The notes under the pieces: generated by a model
Told to the model about the DNA's origin: nothing
Databases searched by the model: none
What the model saw: only the letters and a program-made list of their open reading frames with translations
NCBI GenBank assembly: GCA_039192515.1
Contig: JBCCXA010000003.1
Coordinates: forward strand, 1-64,000
Direction: 5' to 3'
DNA from: Verrucomicrobiota bacterium
Lineage (GTDB): Bacteria; Verrucomicrobiota; Verrucomicrobiia; Methylacidiphilales; JBCCWR01
DNA length: 64,000 nucleotides
In this document: positions 1-9,871 of the stretch, in pieces
How positions within the stretch are numbered: position 1 is the first letter of the stretch
How the letters are laid out: every line of letters starts with the position of its first letter
Program-made: the position numbers and the translations under genes

Positions 1-183
1 TGTTTTCAGGACTACTACTTCTCATTTTTGACCAGCTTTTGCGTCTATTGTACCTATTACCAGTCTTTTCTCACAGTCCTTTTATACACTCACCCCTTTC
101 CCATACTAAGCCAAATCACTTTTTCAGTGACAACTAATTAACTTCTTGATCACACCTCAATATAGCTTATGAAAGAGTTAAGC
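1..183. other. Non-coding left edge upstream of ddl
   Basis: I see no convincing coding region or RNA gene in this stretch. It is AT-rich and holds the upstream region of the D-Ala-D-Ala ligase gene. No clean sigma70-type -35/-10 pair with normal spacing could be picked out. It may also contain the end of a flanking transcription unit outside the window. Confidence 0.4.
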
Positions 184-1209
184 ATGAAAATCGCAGTCAT
201 TTTTGGAGGAGCTAGTGCGGAACGAGATGTTTCCATCGCAAGCGGCACTCAAGTTCTCAAAGCATTAAAAATGAAGGGTCACGAAGTTTTAGCTATTGAT
301 TCGGCAAATGGAATCGTTACTGGTAAAGAGTTGGATAACCTGCTGAACCAAGAAAAGCTAAAGATCCAGAAAACTCCTCCTGACCAAAAAACTTTACCCA
401 GATTGAAAAAACAAACGGCAAGGGCCCTCACAAGTATACCCGAACTTCATGCTGTAGACCTTGCCTTTCTTACCCTCCATGGGGGTGAAGGAGAAGACGG
501 CACGATCCAAGCATTCTTTGATGTTTTAAATATTCCTTATACTGGTTCCTCGCACAAAGGCAGCGCGCTGGCTATGGACAAAGATCTTTCAAAACACCTA
601 TTTCGGGCTGCAGGTGTACCAACAGCTGATTGGGTCCTGCTCAAGTCTCATGAAATCACGCAAACAGAACTAGAGGCATCCTTTGATTACCCGCTCATTG
701 TGAAAGCAAATAAACAAGGATCTTCCGTTGGTTTGTACGTAGCAAAAAGCTGGGAAGAGGTCCAACATGCCATTACCAATACTCTGCAATTTGATGATGA
801 AGTCTTGATTGAGTCCTATATTCCAGGAAAAGAATACACGGTAGGCATTCTCAAAAATGAGGCTTTAGCTGTAGGAGAGATTATACCGCAAAATTCTGAT
901 CTATTCGATTATGAAAGCAAGTATCAAGCTGATGGAGCTCAGGAAGTATTTCCAGCAGCCCTTTCTAATGAGCTTACTAAGGAAGCTCAAAGATTGGCTC
1001 TACTTGCCCACCAATCGCTAAAACTAAGAGACTTCTCTCGTGTCGACTTTCGACTTGATGAAGAAGGCAACTTCTGGTGTCTGGAAGTCAACACACTTCC
1101 TGGCATGACCACCCGCAGCCTACTTCCGCAAAGCGCCTCCTCTACAGGCATTCCATTCCCAGACTTCTGTGAGCGTATTTGCCAAGTTGCTATCGAACGG
1201 AATCAATGA
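184..1209 (+). CDS. ddl: D-alanine--D-alanine ligase
   Basis: ATP-grasp ligase that joins two D-alanines in the cytoplasm for the peptidoglycan stem peptide. Visible family motifs are the N-terminal FGGASAERDVS loop, LHGGEGEDGTIQ, the ATP-binding segment KANKQGSSVGL, the omega-loop Tyr in DYESKY (Tyr rather than Phe here points to D-Ala rather than D-Lac as second substrate), and the C-terminal metal/phosphate motif EVNTLPGMTTRS. An ATG at 169 is also in frame. I prefer 184 because family members begin with M-K-I-A-V, and a purine-rich AAAGAG lies at suitable distance before it. The length of about 341 residues is normal. The gene ends 7 bp inside the convergent nadD. It stands alone and is not in a mur/fts cluster within this window. 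Confidence 0.95.
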   Translation: MKIAVIFGGASAERDVSIASGTQVLKALKMKGHEVLAIDSANGIVTGKELDNLLNQEKLKIQKTPPDQKTLPRLKKQTARALTSIPELHAVDLAFLTLHGGEGEDGTIQAFFDVLNIPYTGSSHKGSALAMDKDLSKHLFRAAGVPTADWVLLKSHEITQTELEASFDYPLIVKANKQGSSVGLYVAKSWEEVQHAITNTLQFDDEVLIESYIPGKEYTVGILKNEALAVGEIIPQNSDLFDYESKYQADGAQEVFPAALSNELTKEAQRLALLAHQSLKLRDFSRVDFRLDEEGNFWCLEVNTLPGMTTRSLLPQSASSTGIPFPDFCERICQVAIERNQ

Positions 1210-1823
1210 GGGCTGTATAAGCCTTGTGCTTGAATATAATCGATTACTTTTGGATGAATGAGCTCTGCAGCTAGAATGTCATCTTCAATCCCCATTCTTA
1301 AATACTTACGAATTTCAGAAGCTGATATACCAACCACTTGCTCCTCAGCGAAAATAAGGTTGAGACCCGTATAGCGCTCCACAGATAACTCTTTTGTTTG
1401 GCCATGACGTGAGAAGACTAAGCATTGAATCTTGTCCTTTAGTTCTTCAAATCTGGCCCATTGATCGAGGACTCGATACTGGTCATAACCAATTACCAAG
1501 ACTAATTCGGCAGCGGGATATTGATCCTGTAACCAATGGATTGTTTGCCAAGTATATGAGACACTCTCTTTAGAAAGCTCGTAATCTGAAATCTCTACAG
1601 CTTTAACTTCTCTCAAAGCTATTCCTATCATTTGCAAGCGATGCCTGCCTTCTGTGGGGCCCTGCCCGTCCCTTTTATGAGGTGAAAGTTTGCATGGCAT
1701 CACTATAAGCTTATCCAAGTCATAAAGAGTGTTAGATAGCGCAGCTTGAACGATTTCTACATGACCCATGTGAATTGGATCAAAAGTTCCACCAAAAAGC
1801 CCTACTCTTCTCACCGGCTTCAT
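1203..1823 (-). CDS. nadD: Nicotinate-nucleotide adenylyltransferase
   Basis: Transfers AMP from ATP to nicotinate mononucleotide in NAD biosynthesis, in the cytosol. The N-terminal nucleotidyltransferase signature GGTFDPIHMGH is complete (residues about 11-21), and the C-terminal ISASEIR corresponds to the family ISxTxIR phosphate-binding motif with Ala in the second position and Glu in the fourth. The 206-residue length is typical. It converges with ddl and overlaps its end by 7 bp, so no terminator lies between them. The next gene upstream on the same strand is the PLP aminotransferase, 9 bp away, so the two may be co-transcribed. The start is ATG. Confidence 0.93.
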   Translation of the reverse strand: MKPVRRVGLFGGTFDPIHMGHVEIVQAALSNTLYDLDKLIVMPCKLSPHKRDGQGPTEGRHRLQMIGIALREVKAVEISDYELSKESVSYTWQTIHWLQDQYPAAELVLVIGYDQYRVLDQWARFEELKDKIQCLVFSRHGQTKELSVERYTGLNLIFAEEQVVGISASEIRKYLRMGIEDDILAAELIHPKVIDYIQAQGLYSPH

Positions 1824-1832
1824 CTCAAATGC

Positions 1833-3011
1833 TTAATTCTTGGTGAGTTGTTGTTTGATTGCCTTGCCCAAGACTTTACAGCCTACTTCTAGATCTTGCT
1901 CTACAGCCTTGGCAGCATTAATCCTCATATACTGCCCAGGCACTGTCTTTGTAAAAAAAACTTCGCCATGGGCAAAAGCCACTCTTTTCTTAAGACAGGC
2001 TTGCTGAGCTAATCTAAGGTTTACAGCCTTAGCGAGTTTTACCCACAACATATAACCACCACGAGGATCAGAAACCAGAGCATCCTCAGGTAAATATCTC
2101 AACAAAGCCCGCCTCAAAATCTTGCGGCGTTTGCAACAACTTGAAACAAAACGCTGCAGAGATTTCTCCCCTCTAGGATCCAAAAAAAAATGCTTTAGCG
2201 TCCTCTCAGATATAACAGAGCTATGAATATTCTCACGGCACTGTATCTCAGCAAAGCTTTCTAAATATTTCCCAGGAATTGCCATACCAACTCTCAAACC
2301 AGGAGCAACTGTTTTGGAAAAGCTTGTCACATAGATCACCGTTTCCCCATTATCGTAGGCACGTAATGGCCTTGGCACCCCACCCTCAATAAGGTTGGCA
2401 TAAATGTCATCCTCAATAATCGTAATTTTTTTCTTACGACAAAAAGCTACGAAATTCTCGCGTTTGTCCTCTGGTATAGTTGCGCCGCTAGGATTCGATA
2501 AGCTCGAACATACTATCAGGACCCTTGGCTTATACTGTGAGATGAGTTTCTGGCTTCGCTCTAAATCAATACCAGTTGCTATATCAGTAGACAAGGGTAA
2601 TACCTTCACACCCTTCGCACTCAACAGCTCTAACATTCCATAATAAGCGGGGCATTCAACGGCCACTACCATACCAGGTTTCACAGCAACATCAATTGCT
2701 GTATGAATGGCTTGCGTACAACCGGTAGTTAACACCATTTCCAGTTTGCTAACATCTACACCACGATGCTGCATGCGTTGAGCTAAAATCTCCCGAAGCC
2801 CATGGTCTCCCTCCGGGGCCTGATAAGCAAAAAGCTTTTTCCCTTCTTCCCTGTAGGCTTTGGCAAAACATTCGCTTAGCAACTTACCTGGCAACAAATT
2901 TGGCGAAGGCACACCTGCTGCTAAGTTGATCAATCCAGGCACGTCAGCTTGCCGCATAAAATCAAGGAGCCGCCACTTCGCCTTAAAAATATGAGGTTTC
3001 GTTACTTGCAT
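1833..3011 (-). CDS. Class I/II PLP-dependent aminotransferase (2-aminoadipate/MocR-AT type)
   Basis: Fold-type I aminotransferase, most like the aminotransferase domain of MocR/2-aminoadipate transaminases. Visible landmarks are the N-terminal LAAGVPSPNLLP, the substrate-domain SNPSGATIP, IIEDDIYANL with the cofactor-N1 Asp, and the Schiff-base Lys in SFSKTVAPGLRVGM. Unlike MocR regulators there is no N-terminal GntR helix-turn-helix, and only about 120 bp separate it from divergent gcvT, so none has been split off. A TTG at 3053 would add 14 residues. I prefer the ATG at 3011. The substrate cannot be read from the sequence: aromatic amino acids, aminoadipate or a branched-chain keto acid are all possible. 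Confidence 0.8.
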   Translation of the reverse strand: MQVTKPHIFKAKWRLLDFMRQADVPGLINLAAGVPSPNLLPGKLLSECFAKAYREEGKKLFAYQAPEGDHGLREILAQRMQHRGVDVSKLEMVLTTGCTQAIHTAIDVAVKPGMVVAVECPAYYGMLELLSAKGVKVLPLSTDIATGIDLERSQKLISQYKPRVLIVCSSLSNPSGATIPEDKRENFVAFCRKKKITIIEDDIYANLIEGGVPRPLRAYDNGETVIYVTSFSKTVAPGLRVGMAIPGKYLESFAEIQCRENIHSSVISERTLKHFFLDPRGEKSLQRFVSSCCKRRKILRRALLRYLPEDALVSDPRGGYMLWVKLAKAVNLRLAQQACLKKRVAFAHGEVFFTKTVPGQYMRINAAKAVEQDLEVGCKVLGKAIKQQLTKN

Positions 3012-3135
3012 CGTTTTAACACTGTATCCAACAAACTCCAATATATGCGTCAACTAGCAAGATATCACAATATATTCTTGTTATTCTTTCACCGCTTGTA
3101 TTGACTTGGGCCCTTACCCGGCATATTTTTCCAAA

Positions 3136-4242
3136 ATGCCATCCACGCAAGTACTCAATCATACCCCACTGCAAAAGGCACATCAAAAGCTAGGAGCTCG
3201 CATGGTAGCATTTGGGGGATGGCACATGCCAGTTCAATACGAAGGAATCATTAAAGAACATCATGCTGTTCGATCTGACGCTGGCCTCTTCGACATTAGC
3301 CACATGGGCAACTTTATTGTAAGTGGACCACAATCAGGCGATTTTCTAGATAGTGTACTTACCAACCATGTCGGGAAATTAGAAATTGGAGAAGGACAAT
3401 ATAACCTCATGTTAAACGAAGAGGGTGGAGTTATCGATGATTTAATTCTCTATTGCATCGACATTAATACCTATTACTTGGTGGTTAATGCCGCAAAAAT
3501 ATCTGAAGACCTCGATTGGCTACAAACTCACTTAGAGAGATACGATGCAACTGTAACTGACGTCAGTAGCAGCACAGGAGCGGTAGCATTACAAGGGCCT
3601 CGCTCTGAAGAAATCATTCGGCGCCTTTTCGGCGGTAATGAGATCCCAACCCGCAACCACATTGCTTTTTGGAAATTTGAAGGACAAGACCTAGCAATTG
3701 CTCGAACAGGGTATACGGGTGAGGATGGTTTCGAATGTTTTGTCCCGTCTTCACATATCACTTCGCTTTGGAATCTCATCCTCCAAAAATCACGCGACCT
3801 CGGTTGCAAGCCCTGCGGATTAGGAGCTCGAGACACCCTCCGCCTAGAGGCGGGCTTACCGCTTAATGGCAACGACCTTTCTCCCAGCATATCACCAATA
3901 GAAGCAGGTTTGAAAATTTTTGTTAATATACAAAAGGAGCACAATTTTCCAGGCCGTCCTATTATTGAAAACCAAATCAAACTTGGTCCTACTCGCAAGT
4001 TAGTAGCATTCTCTGTTACGGCCAAAGGAGCTCCACCTCGACCTCATTACGAGATTTTTATCAAAAAGGATAGAGTTGGAGAAATCACAAGTGGTGGGGT
4101 ATCCCCAACTTTGGAAAAAGGAATAGGACTTGCTTTGATCGAAGCTAAGGAAGCGGTTATAGGCAGAGAAATTTTCATTGAAATTAGGGGCAAGAAAGTG
4201 CCTGCTAAAATAGAAAAGAAACCTCTGTATCGAAGAAATTAA
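3136..4242 (+). CDS. gcvT: Aminomethyltransferase, glycine cleavage T protein
   Basis: Transfers the aminomethyl carbon from the lipoyl arm of GcvH to tetrahydrofolate and releases ammonia. Landmarks are FGGWHMPVQYEGI near the start, DISHMGN, the folate-binding region around GYTGEDGFE (with the acidic residue that binds folate), and the C-terminal barrel with TSGGVSPTLEKGIGLA. A TTG 30 bp upstream is in frame but would add residues with no family counterpart, so the ATG at 3136 is chosen. About 368 residues, normal for the family. It is first in a gcvT-gcvH-gcvP run with gaps of 6 and about 40 bp. I found no glycine-riboswitch-like structure in the short upstream gap. Confidence 0.95.
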   Translation: MPSTQVLNHTPLQKAHQKLGARMVAFGGWHMPVQYEGIIKEHHAVRSDAGLFDISHMGNFIVSGPQSGDFLDSVLTNHVGKLEIGEGQYNLMLNEEGGVIDDLILYCIDINTYYLVVNAAKISEDLDWLQTHLERYDATVTDVSSSTGAVALQGPRSEEIIRRLFGGNEIPTRNHIAFWKFEGQDLAIARTGYTGEDGFECFVPSSHITSLWNLILQKSRDLGCKPCGLGARDTLRLEAGLPLNGNDLSPSISPIEAGLKIFVNIQKEHNFPGRPIIENQIKLGPTRKLVAFSVTAKGAPPRPHYEIFIKKDRVGEITSGGVSPTLEKGIGLALIEAKEAVIGREIFIEIRGKKVPAKIEKKPLYRRN

Positions 4243-4248
4243 CATAGT

Positions 4249-4629
4249 ATGAGTGATATTCCAAACGAACTGAAATACGCAGCATCACACGAATGGATCA
4301 AACTTGAAGATGGAATTGGAACTGTGGGTATTACAGATCATGCCCAAGAGGAACTAAGCGATGTCGTTTATGTCGAGTTACCCGAAATAGGCACCTCTGT
4401 GGCAGCGCAAAGCGCTATAGCAGTTGTTGAAAGTGTAAAAGCTGCTTCAGATATCTACTCACCTGTTTCAGGAGAAATCATTGAAATCAATGAAGGGCTT
4501 AATGAAGACCCTTCTTTGATCAACCAGTCACCGTATGAAGGTGGATGGATTTATAAAGTCAAAGTCGAGAAGCCAGAAGAAATTGATGAACTTAAGTCTC
4601 CTGAGGACTACAAAGCCCTAACAAACTAA
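4249..4629 (+). CDS. gcvH: Glycine cleavage system H protein
   Basis: Lipoyl carrier protein that shuttles the aminomethyl group between the P and T proteins. The 126-residue sequence has the full H-protein fold: [23 protein letters not shown] at the start and the lipoylation hairpin [13 protein letters not shown], with Lys64 as the expected lipoylated residue. It sits 6 bp after gcvT and directly before gcvP, as in many glycine-cleavage operons. The ATG start is not preceded by a strong ribosome-binding site, so translational coupling with gcvT is plausible. No lipoate attachment enzyme (LipA/LipB/LplA) is in the window. Confidence 0.96.
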   Translation: MSDIPNELKYAASHEWIKLEDGIGTVGITDHAQEELSDVVYVELPEIGTSVAAQSAIAVVESVKAASDIYSPVSGEIIEINEGLNEDPSLINQSPYEGGWIYKVKVEKPEEIDELKSPEDYKALTN

Positions 4630-4672
4630 TACCTTGCACCATACTAATACTCATTTAATAAATTCGCTTTCT

Positions 4673-7525
4673 ATGGGTTCTAACGATTTCCCTGAACGCC
4701 ATATTGGACCCACTGAAGAGGATTCTCAGGCAATGGCGAAGGAAATTGGCTATGATTGTTTGGATGATTTGATTAATCACTCAGTGCCAGAGAGCATTCG
4801 ACTCAAGGAGCCACTCAACTTACCTATGCCTCTTACCGAACAAGAGGCACTCGCAGAACTCAAGCAACTAGCATCACAAAATAAAGTATTTCGCAGCTAC
4901 ATAGGCTTGGGCTATTACAATACCTACACACCTTCAGTGATACTACGTAGCATCCTGGAAAATCCTGCCTGGTATACAGCCTATACACCTTACCAACCAG
5001 AAATAGCCCAAGGCCGCTTAGAAGCATTACTTAACTTCCAAACTATGATAGCAGACCTCTGCGCCATGGATATCGCTAACGCTTCCTTGTTAGATGAAGC
5101 TACAGCAGCAGCAGAAGCTGTTACCATGGCTTATGCGGCCACCAAGAATAAACGTAATAGGCTTTTAGTAGCCTCCAACTGTCACCCGCAAACGATTGCT
5201 GTTATCCAGACACGTGCATTACCATTGGGCATAAGGGTAGAAGTCACGGACCTCCTAACTTTTAAGTTAGACGAAACGGTTTTTGCTGCCCTTGTCCAAT
5301 ACCCCGATACCCATGGAGAGGTCTATGATTTTCATTCTCTTTCTAGAGAACTTCATGAAAACGGCAGCTTATTACTCGTTGCCAGTGATCTGATGGCTCT
5401 AACTCTTCTTCGTCCGCCAGGTGAATTTGATGCTGATATTGTTATCGGTAATTCGCAACGTTTTGGCGTACCGTTAGGGTTTGGTGGTCCTCATGCGGCT
5501 TTCATGGCTACCAAGGATAAATATAAACGCCTCATGCCAGGTAGGCTTATTGGTGTCACAAAGGACGCCGATGACCAATCTGCGTATCGCCTCTCTCTCC
5601 AAACAAGGGAACAGCACATACGTAGAGATAAAGCAACTAGCAATATATGCACTGCCCAAGTTTTACTCGCCGTAATAGCATCTATGTATGCTGTCTATCA
5701 TGGTCCAGACCGTATTGTCAGTATTGCTCGACGTATCACTCAATTCACTCACTCGCTTGCTAAGTTATTAGAGCAGTCAGGATTTAAACTTCTCAATAAA
5801 ACCTTTTTTGACACTCTGACTATTGAGCTAACTGATAAAGATAAAGAAGCGGTTGTCAGGCTTGCAAATGAACAATCCATCAACTTTCGAACTGACCAAC
5901 CTAAAAAAATTGGCATCTCACTTGATGAAACAACTCAAGCTTGTGATGTCTTGCAAATATACCACATACTCCTCGAAGCTACTGGAAACCCTTCAGATAC
6001 CGTCAAGCTACCTTTAATTGACCAAACGACCATTGAGAGTAACGGCATCTCTCGAACTTCAGATATACTCGTTCACCCCATATTTAATACTTACCACACA
6101 GAAACGGAATTTCTGCGCTACCTCAGAAGCCTTGAACTAAAGGATATTTCTCTTGCGACTTCCATGATCCCTCTTGGTTCATGCACTATGAAATTAAATG
6201 CCGCCTCAGAAATGCTGCCGGTCACTTGGCCAGAGTTTGGTCAACTTCATCCTTTTGTTCCCAGCAGCCAGAGCCAAGGCTATAAAAGATTATTTGATCA
6301 ATTAGAGGCCTGGCTCACCGAAATCACAGGTTTTGCCGCTATTTCTCTTCAGCCTAATGCCGGATCTCAAGGAGAATATGCGGGACTATTAGCCATTCGA
6401 GCCTACCATGAAAGCAGAGGAGATAAGCACCGCACAGTTTGCCTCATTCCGGAGTCTGCTCATGGAACGAACCCAGCTAGTGCCATTATGGTGGGTTACG
6501 AAGTGATAGCGGTTGCCTGTTCAGAGGGAGGAATTGACCTTGATGATCTAGGCAAAAAAGTAGAGCAGTACGCTGAGAGGCTTGCCGCCATTATGGTAAC
6601 CTACCCTTCAACCTATGGGGTATTTGAACCTACGATTAAGGATATTTGCCAAACTGTTCACCAAGCTGGTGGACAAGTGTACATGGATGGGGCAAACCTC
6701 AATGCGCAAGTAGGTCTTTGTAAACCAGGTGACATAGGTGCTGATGTCTGCCACCTAAACTTGCACAAAACCTTTTGTATCCCACATGGAGGAGGGGGTC
6801 CAGGCATGGGGCCCATTGGAGTTGCTGATCACTTGGCACCTTTTCTCTCTGGACACCCACTAATCCAGTCTGGAGGCAAAGACGCTATTGGCCCAGTCTC
6901 AGCAGCACCCTGGGGGAGCCCATCTATTCTTCCCATTTCTTGGATGTATATCCGCATGACGGGAGCTACTGGTTTAACTCATGCATCTAAAATAGCTATT
7001 CTCAATGCTAATTATGTTGCAGAAAAACTAAAGCATTGCTTTCCGGTTCTATTCAAAGGGGAAAATCATTTGGTCGCCCACGAATGTATCATCGACTGCC
7101 GGGCGTGGAGAGATTCTTGCCAAATTAATGTAGAAGATATCGCTAAACGCCTTATGGACTTTGGTTTCCATGCACCCACTATGTCCTGGCCAGTTCCTGG
7201 GACTATGATGATTGAGCCTACAGAAAGTGAATCACGGCAGGAGCTAGATCGTTTCTGTGAAGCTATGATTTCGATATATGAAGAAATTAAAGCTATTCGG
7301 GAAGGGAAACTAGACACACAAGACAATCCTCTCAAAAACGCACCGCATACTGCTTCATCTGTTGTCTCAGACAATTGGTCCCATCCTTATCCGCGCGAGC
7401 AAGCTGCTTTCCCTCAAGAGTGGGTCAGAGCAAATAAATTTTGGCCTCCTGTAGGACGAGTGGATAACGTTTATGGGGACCGCAACCTTGTTTGTTCTTG
7501 CCCACCCATGGAATCTGCTTCTTGA
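4673..7525 (+). CDS. gcvP: Glycine dehydrogenase (decarboxylating), full-length P protein
   Basis: PLP enzyme that decarboxylates glycine and loads the aminomethyl group onto GcvH. It is the long, fused homodimeric form (about 950 residues), not the split GcvPA/GcvPB form. The N-terminal half begins [14 protein letters not shown]. The C-terminal half carries the glycine-rich loop [10 protein letters not shown] next to the Schiff-base Lys in NLHKTFCIP, and [10 protein letters not shown] is also clear. A TTG at 4634 is in frame; the ATG at 4673 places the family FPERHIG motif close to the N-terminus and is preferred. It is the last gene of the gcvTHP run. Dihydrolipoyl dehydrogenase (L protein) is not in the window. 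Confidence 0.96.
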   Translation: MGSNDFPERHIGPTEEDSQAMAKEIGYDCLDDLINHSVPESIRLKEPLNLPMPLTEQEALAELKQLASQNKVFRSYIGLGYYNTYTPSVILRSILENPAWYTAYTPYQPEIAQGRLEALLNFQTMIADLCAMDIANASLLDEATAAAEAVTMAYAATKNKRNRLLVASNCHPQTIAVIQTRALPLGIRVEVTDLLTFKLDETVFAALVQYPDTHGEVYDFHSLSRELHENGSLLLVASDLMALTLLRPPGEFDADIVIGNSQRFGVPLGFGGPHAAFMATKDKYKRLMPGRLIGVTKDADDQSAYRLSLQTREQHIRRDKATSNICTAQVLLAVIASMYAVYHGPDRIVSIARRITQFTHSLAKLLEQSGFKLLNKTFFDTLTIELTDKDKEAVVRLANEQSINFRTDQPKKIGISLDETTQACDVLQIYHILLEATGNPSDTVKLPLIDQTTIESNGISRTSDILVHPIFNTYHTETEFLRYLRSLELKDISLATSMIPLGSCTMKLNAASEMLPVTWPEFGQLHPFVPSSQSQGYKRLFDQLEAWLTEITGFAAISLQPNAGSQGEYAGLLAIRAYHESRGDKHRTVCLIPESAHGTNPASAIMVGYEVIAVACSEGGIDLDDLGKKVEQYAERLAAIMVTYPSTYGVFEPTIKDICQTVHQAGGQVYMDGANLNAQVGLCKPGDIGADVCHLNLHKTFCIPHGGGGPGMGPIGVADHLAPFLSGHPLIQSGGKDAIGPVSAAPWGSPSILPISWMYIRMTGATGLTHASKIAILNANYVAEKLKHCFPVLFKGENHLVAHECIIDCRAWRDSCQINVEDIAKRLMDFGFHAPTMSWPVPGTMMIEPTESESRQELDRFCEAMISIYEEIKAIREGKLDTQDNPLKNAPHTASSVVSDNWSHPYPREQAAFPQEWVRANKFWPPVGRVDNVYGDRNLVCSCPPMESAS

Positions 7526-7734
7526 TCGAGTTTTCATATTGAGAAGTAAGATTGCAAGGACATCCCTAAGTGCTTATTCGGATTACTAGTCGTAAAACAT
7601 ACAGATAAACCTGATAAAGAGTAGTCTTACTCGAATCTTAGATCTCTCAGTTTTTTTTCGTCCGGGTTAAATTTCTGTTTCAGCTAATAATTTGTTTGTG
7701 TTTTTCGCTTATTAAACTGAAATAGAGGGTTTCT
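7526..7734 (+). promoter_or_regulatory. gcvP-argD intergenic region with long leader hairpin before argD
   Basis: This 209-bp gap holds two structures. A short perfect hairpin (GAGTA 7619-7623, loop GTCT, TACTC 7628-7632) lies about 20 bases before a run of eight T at 7651-7658, too far for a normal intrinsic terminator. A larger stem directly precedes argD: TTTCAG (7678-7683) and TAATAA (7685-7690) pair with TTATTA (7709-7714) and CTGAAA (7717-7722), leaving a 1x2 internal loop and an 18-nt loop. The argD ribosome-binding site AGAGGG follows at once. Its position suggests a translation-control or processing element. No known riboswitch class is recognised. Confidence 0.35.
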
Positions 7735-8970
7735 ATGAATACTTTCACCGACAACAAAGAGGTTCATGAATCAGGCGGAGCGAACTCTTGTTCATCTGTC
7801 ATCTCGCTTTTCGACGCATATGTTGTGCCCAATTACAAACGCAATTTTGCGTTGATTAAGGGTGAGGGCACAAAAGTTTGGGATGAAGCTGGTAAAAGCT
7901 ATTTAGATTTCGGAGGCGGTATAGCGGTAAATTGCCTAGGTCATGCACACCCCCGCATCACTCAAACACTCACTGAGCAAAGCCGCAAGCTGGTGCACGT
8001 TTCCAACCTCTACTATAGCGAACCTCAGGGTAAATTAGCTCAGCGAATTGTTGAAAAAACTGGCCCTGGTAAAGTCTTCTTTTGCAACAGTGGAGCAGAG
8101 GCCAATGAAGCGCTATTCAAGCTATCACGGAAATTCGGAGCCCCTAAAAATAGGTATGAAATCATTACCGCCACTAAGTCATTCCATGGAAGGACTTTTG
8201 CTGGGATATCTGCTACCGGACAAAATAAGGTTAAAACAGATTTTCAGCCATTACTTCCGGGCTTTAAGCATGCTCCTTTCAATGATTTAGAAGCCTTTAA
8301 GAATTCTATCACCGAGCAAACCGTAGGAATTCTAATTGAAGGGATCCAAGGAGAGGGAGGAATTCATCTTGCTGATCCTCAATTCCTGCTGGGGCTTCGT
8401 AAACTCACTCAGGAGCATGAGATTCTTTTGCTCTGGGATGGTGTTCAGTGCGGAGCGTATCGAACAGGCTCCTGGCAAAGCTATGAGAGGATCTTACAAG
8501 ATAGTGGTTCTAAAGATTTCCTACCTGATGGTATTGCTATGGCCAAATCGCTGGGTGGCGGATTTCCCATCGGAGCGACTTGGATTGCACAGCCTTATGC
8601 AGACCTATTACAGCCGGGAACCCACGGCACAACTTTTGGTGGCACACCTTTGGGATGCGCCGTAGCCAATACTGTACTAGATGTTATTGAAGAAGAAGAA
8701 CTAAACCAGAATATCACAGCTCGAAGCGAACAAATCATCCAAGAACTTAGCCCACTAGTCGATCAAGACAAAATTAAGACTATCCGTGGTCTTGGTGGAA
8801 TGATTGGATTCGAACCCTCCATTTCTAACTTTGAGGCTGTAAAAAAGTTGACACTAGCAGGACTGCTTACTGTTCCAGCTGGTGATAATATTGTGCGCTT
8901 ATTACCACCGCTTAATATTACTGAAAATGAAACTCATCAAGCTTTAAATCTCATCAAGGAAACCCTATGA
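7735..8970 (+). CDS. argD: Acetylornithine aminotransferase
   Basis: Class III PLP aminotransferase converting N-acetylglutamate semialdehyde to N-acetylornithine in arginine synthesis. The sequence shows the cofactor-phosphate segment NSGAEANEAL, the GIQGEGG loop, and the Schiff-base Lys in AMAKSLGGGFPIGA. 411 residues, usual length. The ATG start has a good AGAGGG ribosome-binding site, one of the few clear ones in the window. Its stop overlaps the argF start by 4 bp (ATGA), indicating translational coupling. The conserved Asp of the family LxxDEVQ motif is present only as LLWDGVQCG, where Glu is replaced by Gly. The pairing with argF makes the acetylornithine role more likely than a GABA or succinylornithine role. 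Confidence 0.92.
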   Translation: MNTFTDNKEVHESGGANSCSSVISLFDAYVVPNYKRNFALIKGEGTKVWDEAGKSYLDFGGGIAVNCLGHAHPRITQTLTEQSRKLVHVSNLYYSEPQGKLAQRIVEKTGPGKVFFCNSGAEANEALFKLSRKFGAPKNRYEIITATKSFHGRTFAGISATGQNKVKTDFQPLLPGFKHAPFNDLEAFKNSITEQTVGILIEGIQGEGGIHLADPQFLLGLRKLTQEHEILLLWDGVQCGAYRTGSWQSYERILQDSGSKDFLPDGIAMAKSLGGGFPIGATWIAQPYADLLQPGTHGTTFGGTPLGCAVANTVLDVIEEEELNQNITARSEQIIQELSPLVDQDKIKTIRGLGGMIGFEPSISNFEAVKKLTLAGLLTVPAGDNIVRLLPPLNITENETHQALNLIKETL

Positions 8971-9866
8971 ACCACCTACTAGGAATTAAGGATTTTACTC
9001 TAACTGCTGAGGAAACGGATAAATATATTTTTGACCTCGCCACACAATTCAAGGCAAATCGAACTAGTCATGAAAAACCCTTGTTAGGCCAAACTTGGAA
9101 TCTTATCTTTAGTAAGTCATCGACAAGAACCCGGTTATCCTTCGAAGTCGGAGTTTATGAGCTAGGTGCAAATGGTGTTTTCCTAAACACTCAAGATATC
9201 CAACTTGGACGTGGAGAACCTATCATTGACACTGCTCGCGTTATGGGGCGCATGACACACGGTGCCGTCATCAGAACATATGACCAAAGGGATGTGGAGG
9301 ATTTTGCCCAGTATTCTGAAATACCTACTATTAATGCCCTTACTGACGATGAACACCCTTGCCAAATCCTCACAGACCTATTCACTATCAAAGAAAAATT
9401 GGGTGCCATAAAAGGTAAAAAAATTGCTTTTATCGGAGATGCCGATTGTAATGTGGCTAATTCATTTGCTTATGCTGCTCCCATTTTTGATTATAAGCTG
9501 AATTTCGCTGCGCCTATTAGCTATCAGTCTAAAATTGACAATAACCATATAGAAACATTTATAGACCCATTTGATGCGACTAAAGACGTCGACGTAATCT
9601 ACACAGATGTCTGGATCTCCATGGGTAAAGAAGAGGAATCAGAGAAACGTCTCAAAGAATTTCACGGTTATCAAATCAACAAGGCTCTTGTAAAGGAAGC
9701 GAAAAAGGATGCACTCGTACTCCATTGTCTACCTGCTTACCGTGACAAGGAGATATCTGAAGAAATACTTGAAGAGAGAGCTACAGATATTTTTGACCAA
9801 GCTGAAAACAGACTCCACACTCAAAAGGCTATACTCAGTTGGCTCAATAGCAGTCGTGCCACTTAG
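8967..9866 (+). CDS. argF: Ornithine carbamoyltransferase
   Basis: Forms citrulline from ornithine and carbamoyl phosphate. The carbamoyl-phosphate motif SKSSTRTRLSFE, the HPCQILTDL motif and the ornithine-side motif HCLPAYRDKEIS are all present. At 299 residues it matches the family. The domain order is the normal N-terminal carbamoyl-phosphate domain followed by the ornithine domain. I did not see features that would favour acetylornithine or succinylornithine as substrate, but residues at the lysine/leucine specificity positions cannot be judged with certainty by eye. It overlaps argD by 4 bp, and psd starts 5 bp after its stop, so the three genes probably share a transcript. Confidence 0.92.
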   Translation: MNHLLGIKDFTLTAEETDKYIFDLATQFKANRTSHEKPLLGQTWNLIFSKSSTRTRLSFEVGVYELGANGVFLNTQDIQLGRGEPIIDTARVMGRMTHGAVIRTYDQRDVEDFAQYSEIPTINALTDDEHPCQILTDLFTIKEKLGAIKGKKIAFIGDADCNVANSFAYAAPIFDYKLNFAAPISYQSKIDNNHIETFIDPFDATKDVDVIYTDVWISMGKEEESEKRLKEFHGYQINKALVKEAKKDALVLHCLPAYRDKEISEEILEERATDIFDQAENRLHTQKAILSWLNSSRAT

Positions 9867-9871
9867 CTATT

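Noticed and set aside
3528..4025. A 165-residue open frame antisense to gcvT
   Set aside because: gcvT motifs are clear on the plus strand; this frame is a by-product of codon use.
7651..7658. T8 tract as an intrinsic terminator after gcvP
   Set aside because: The nearest perfect stem (7619-7632) lies about 20 bases before it, too far for a canonical terminator.
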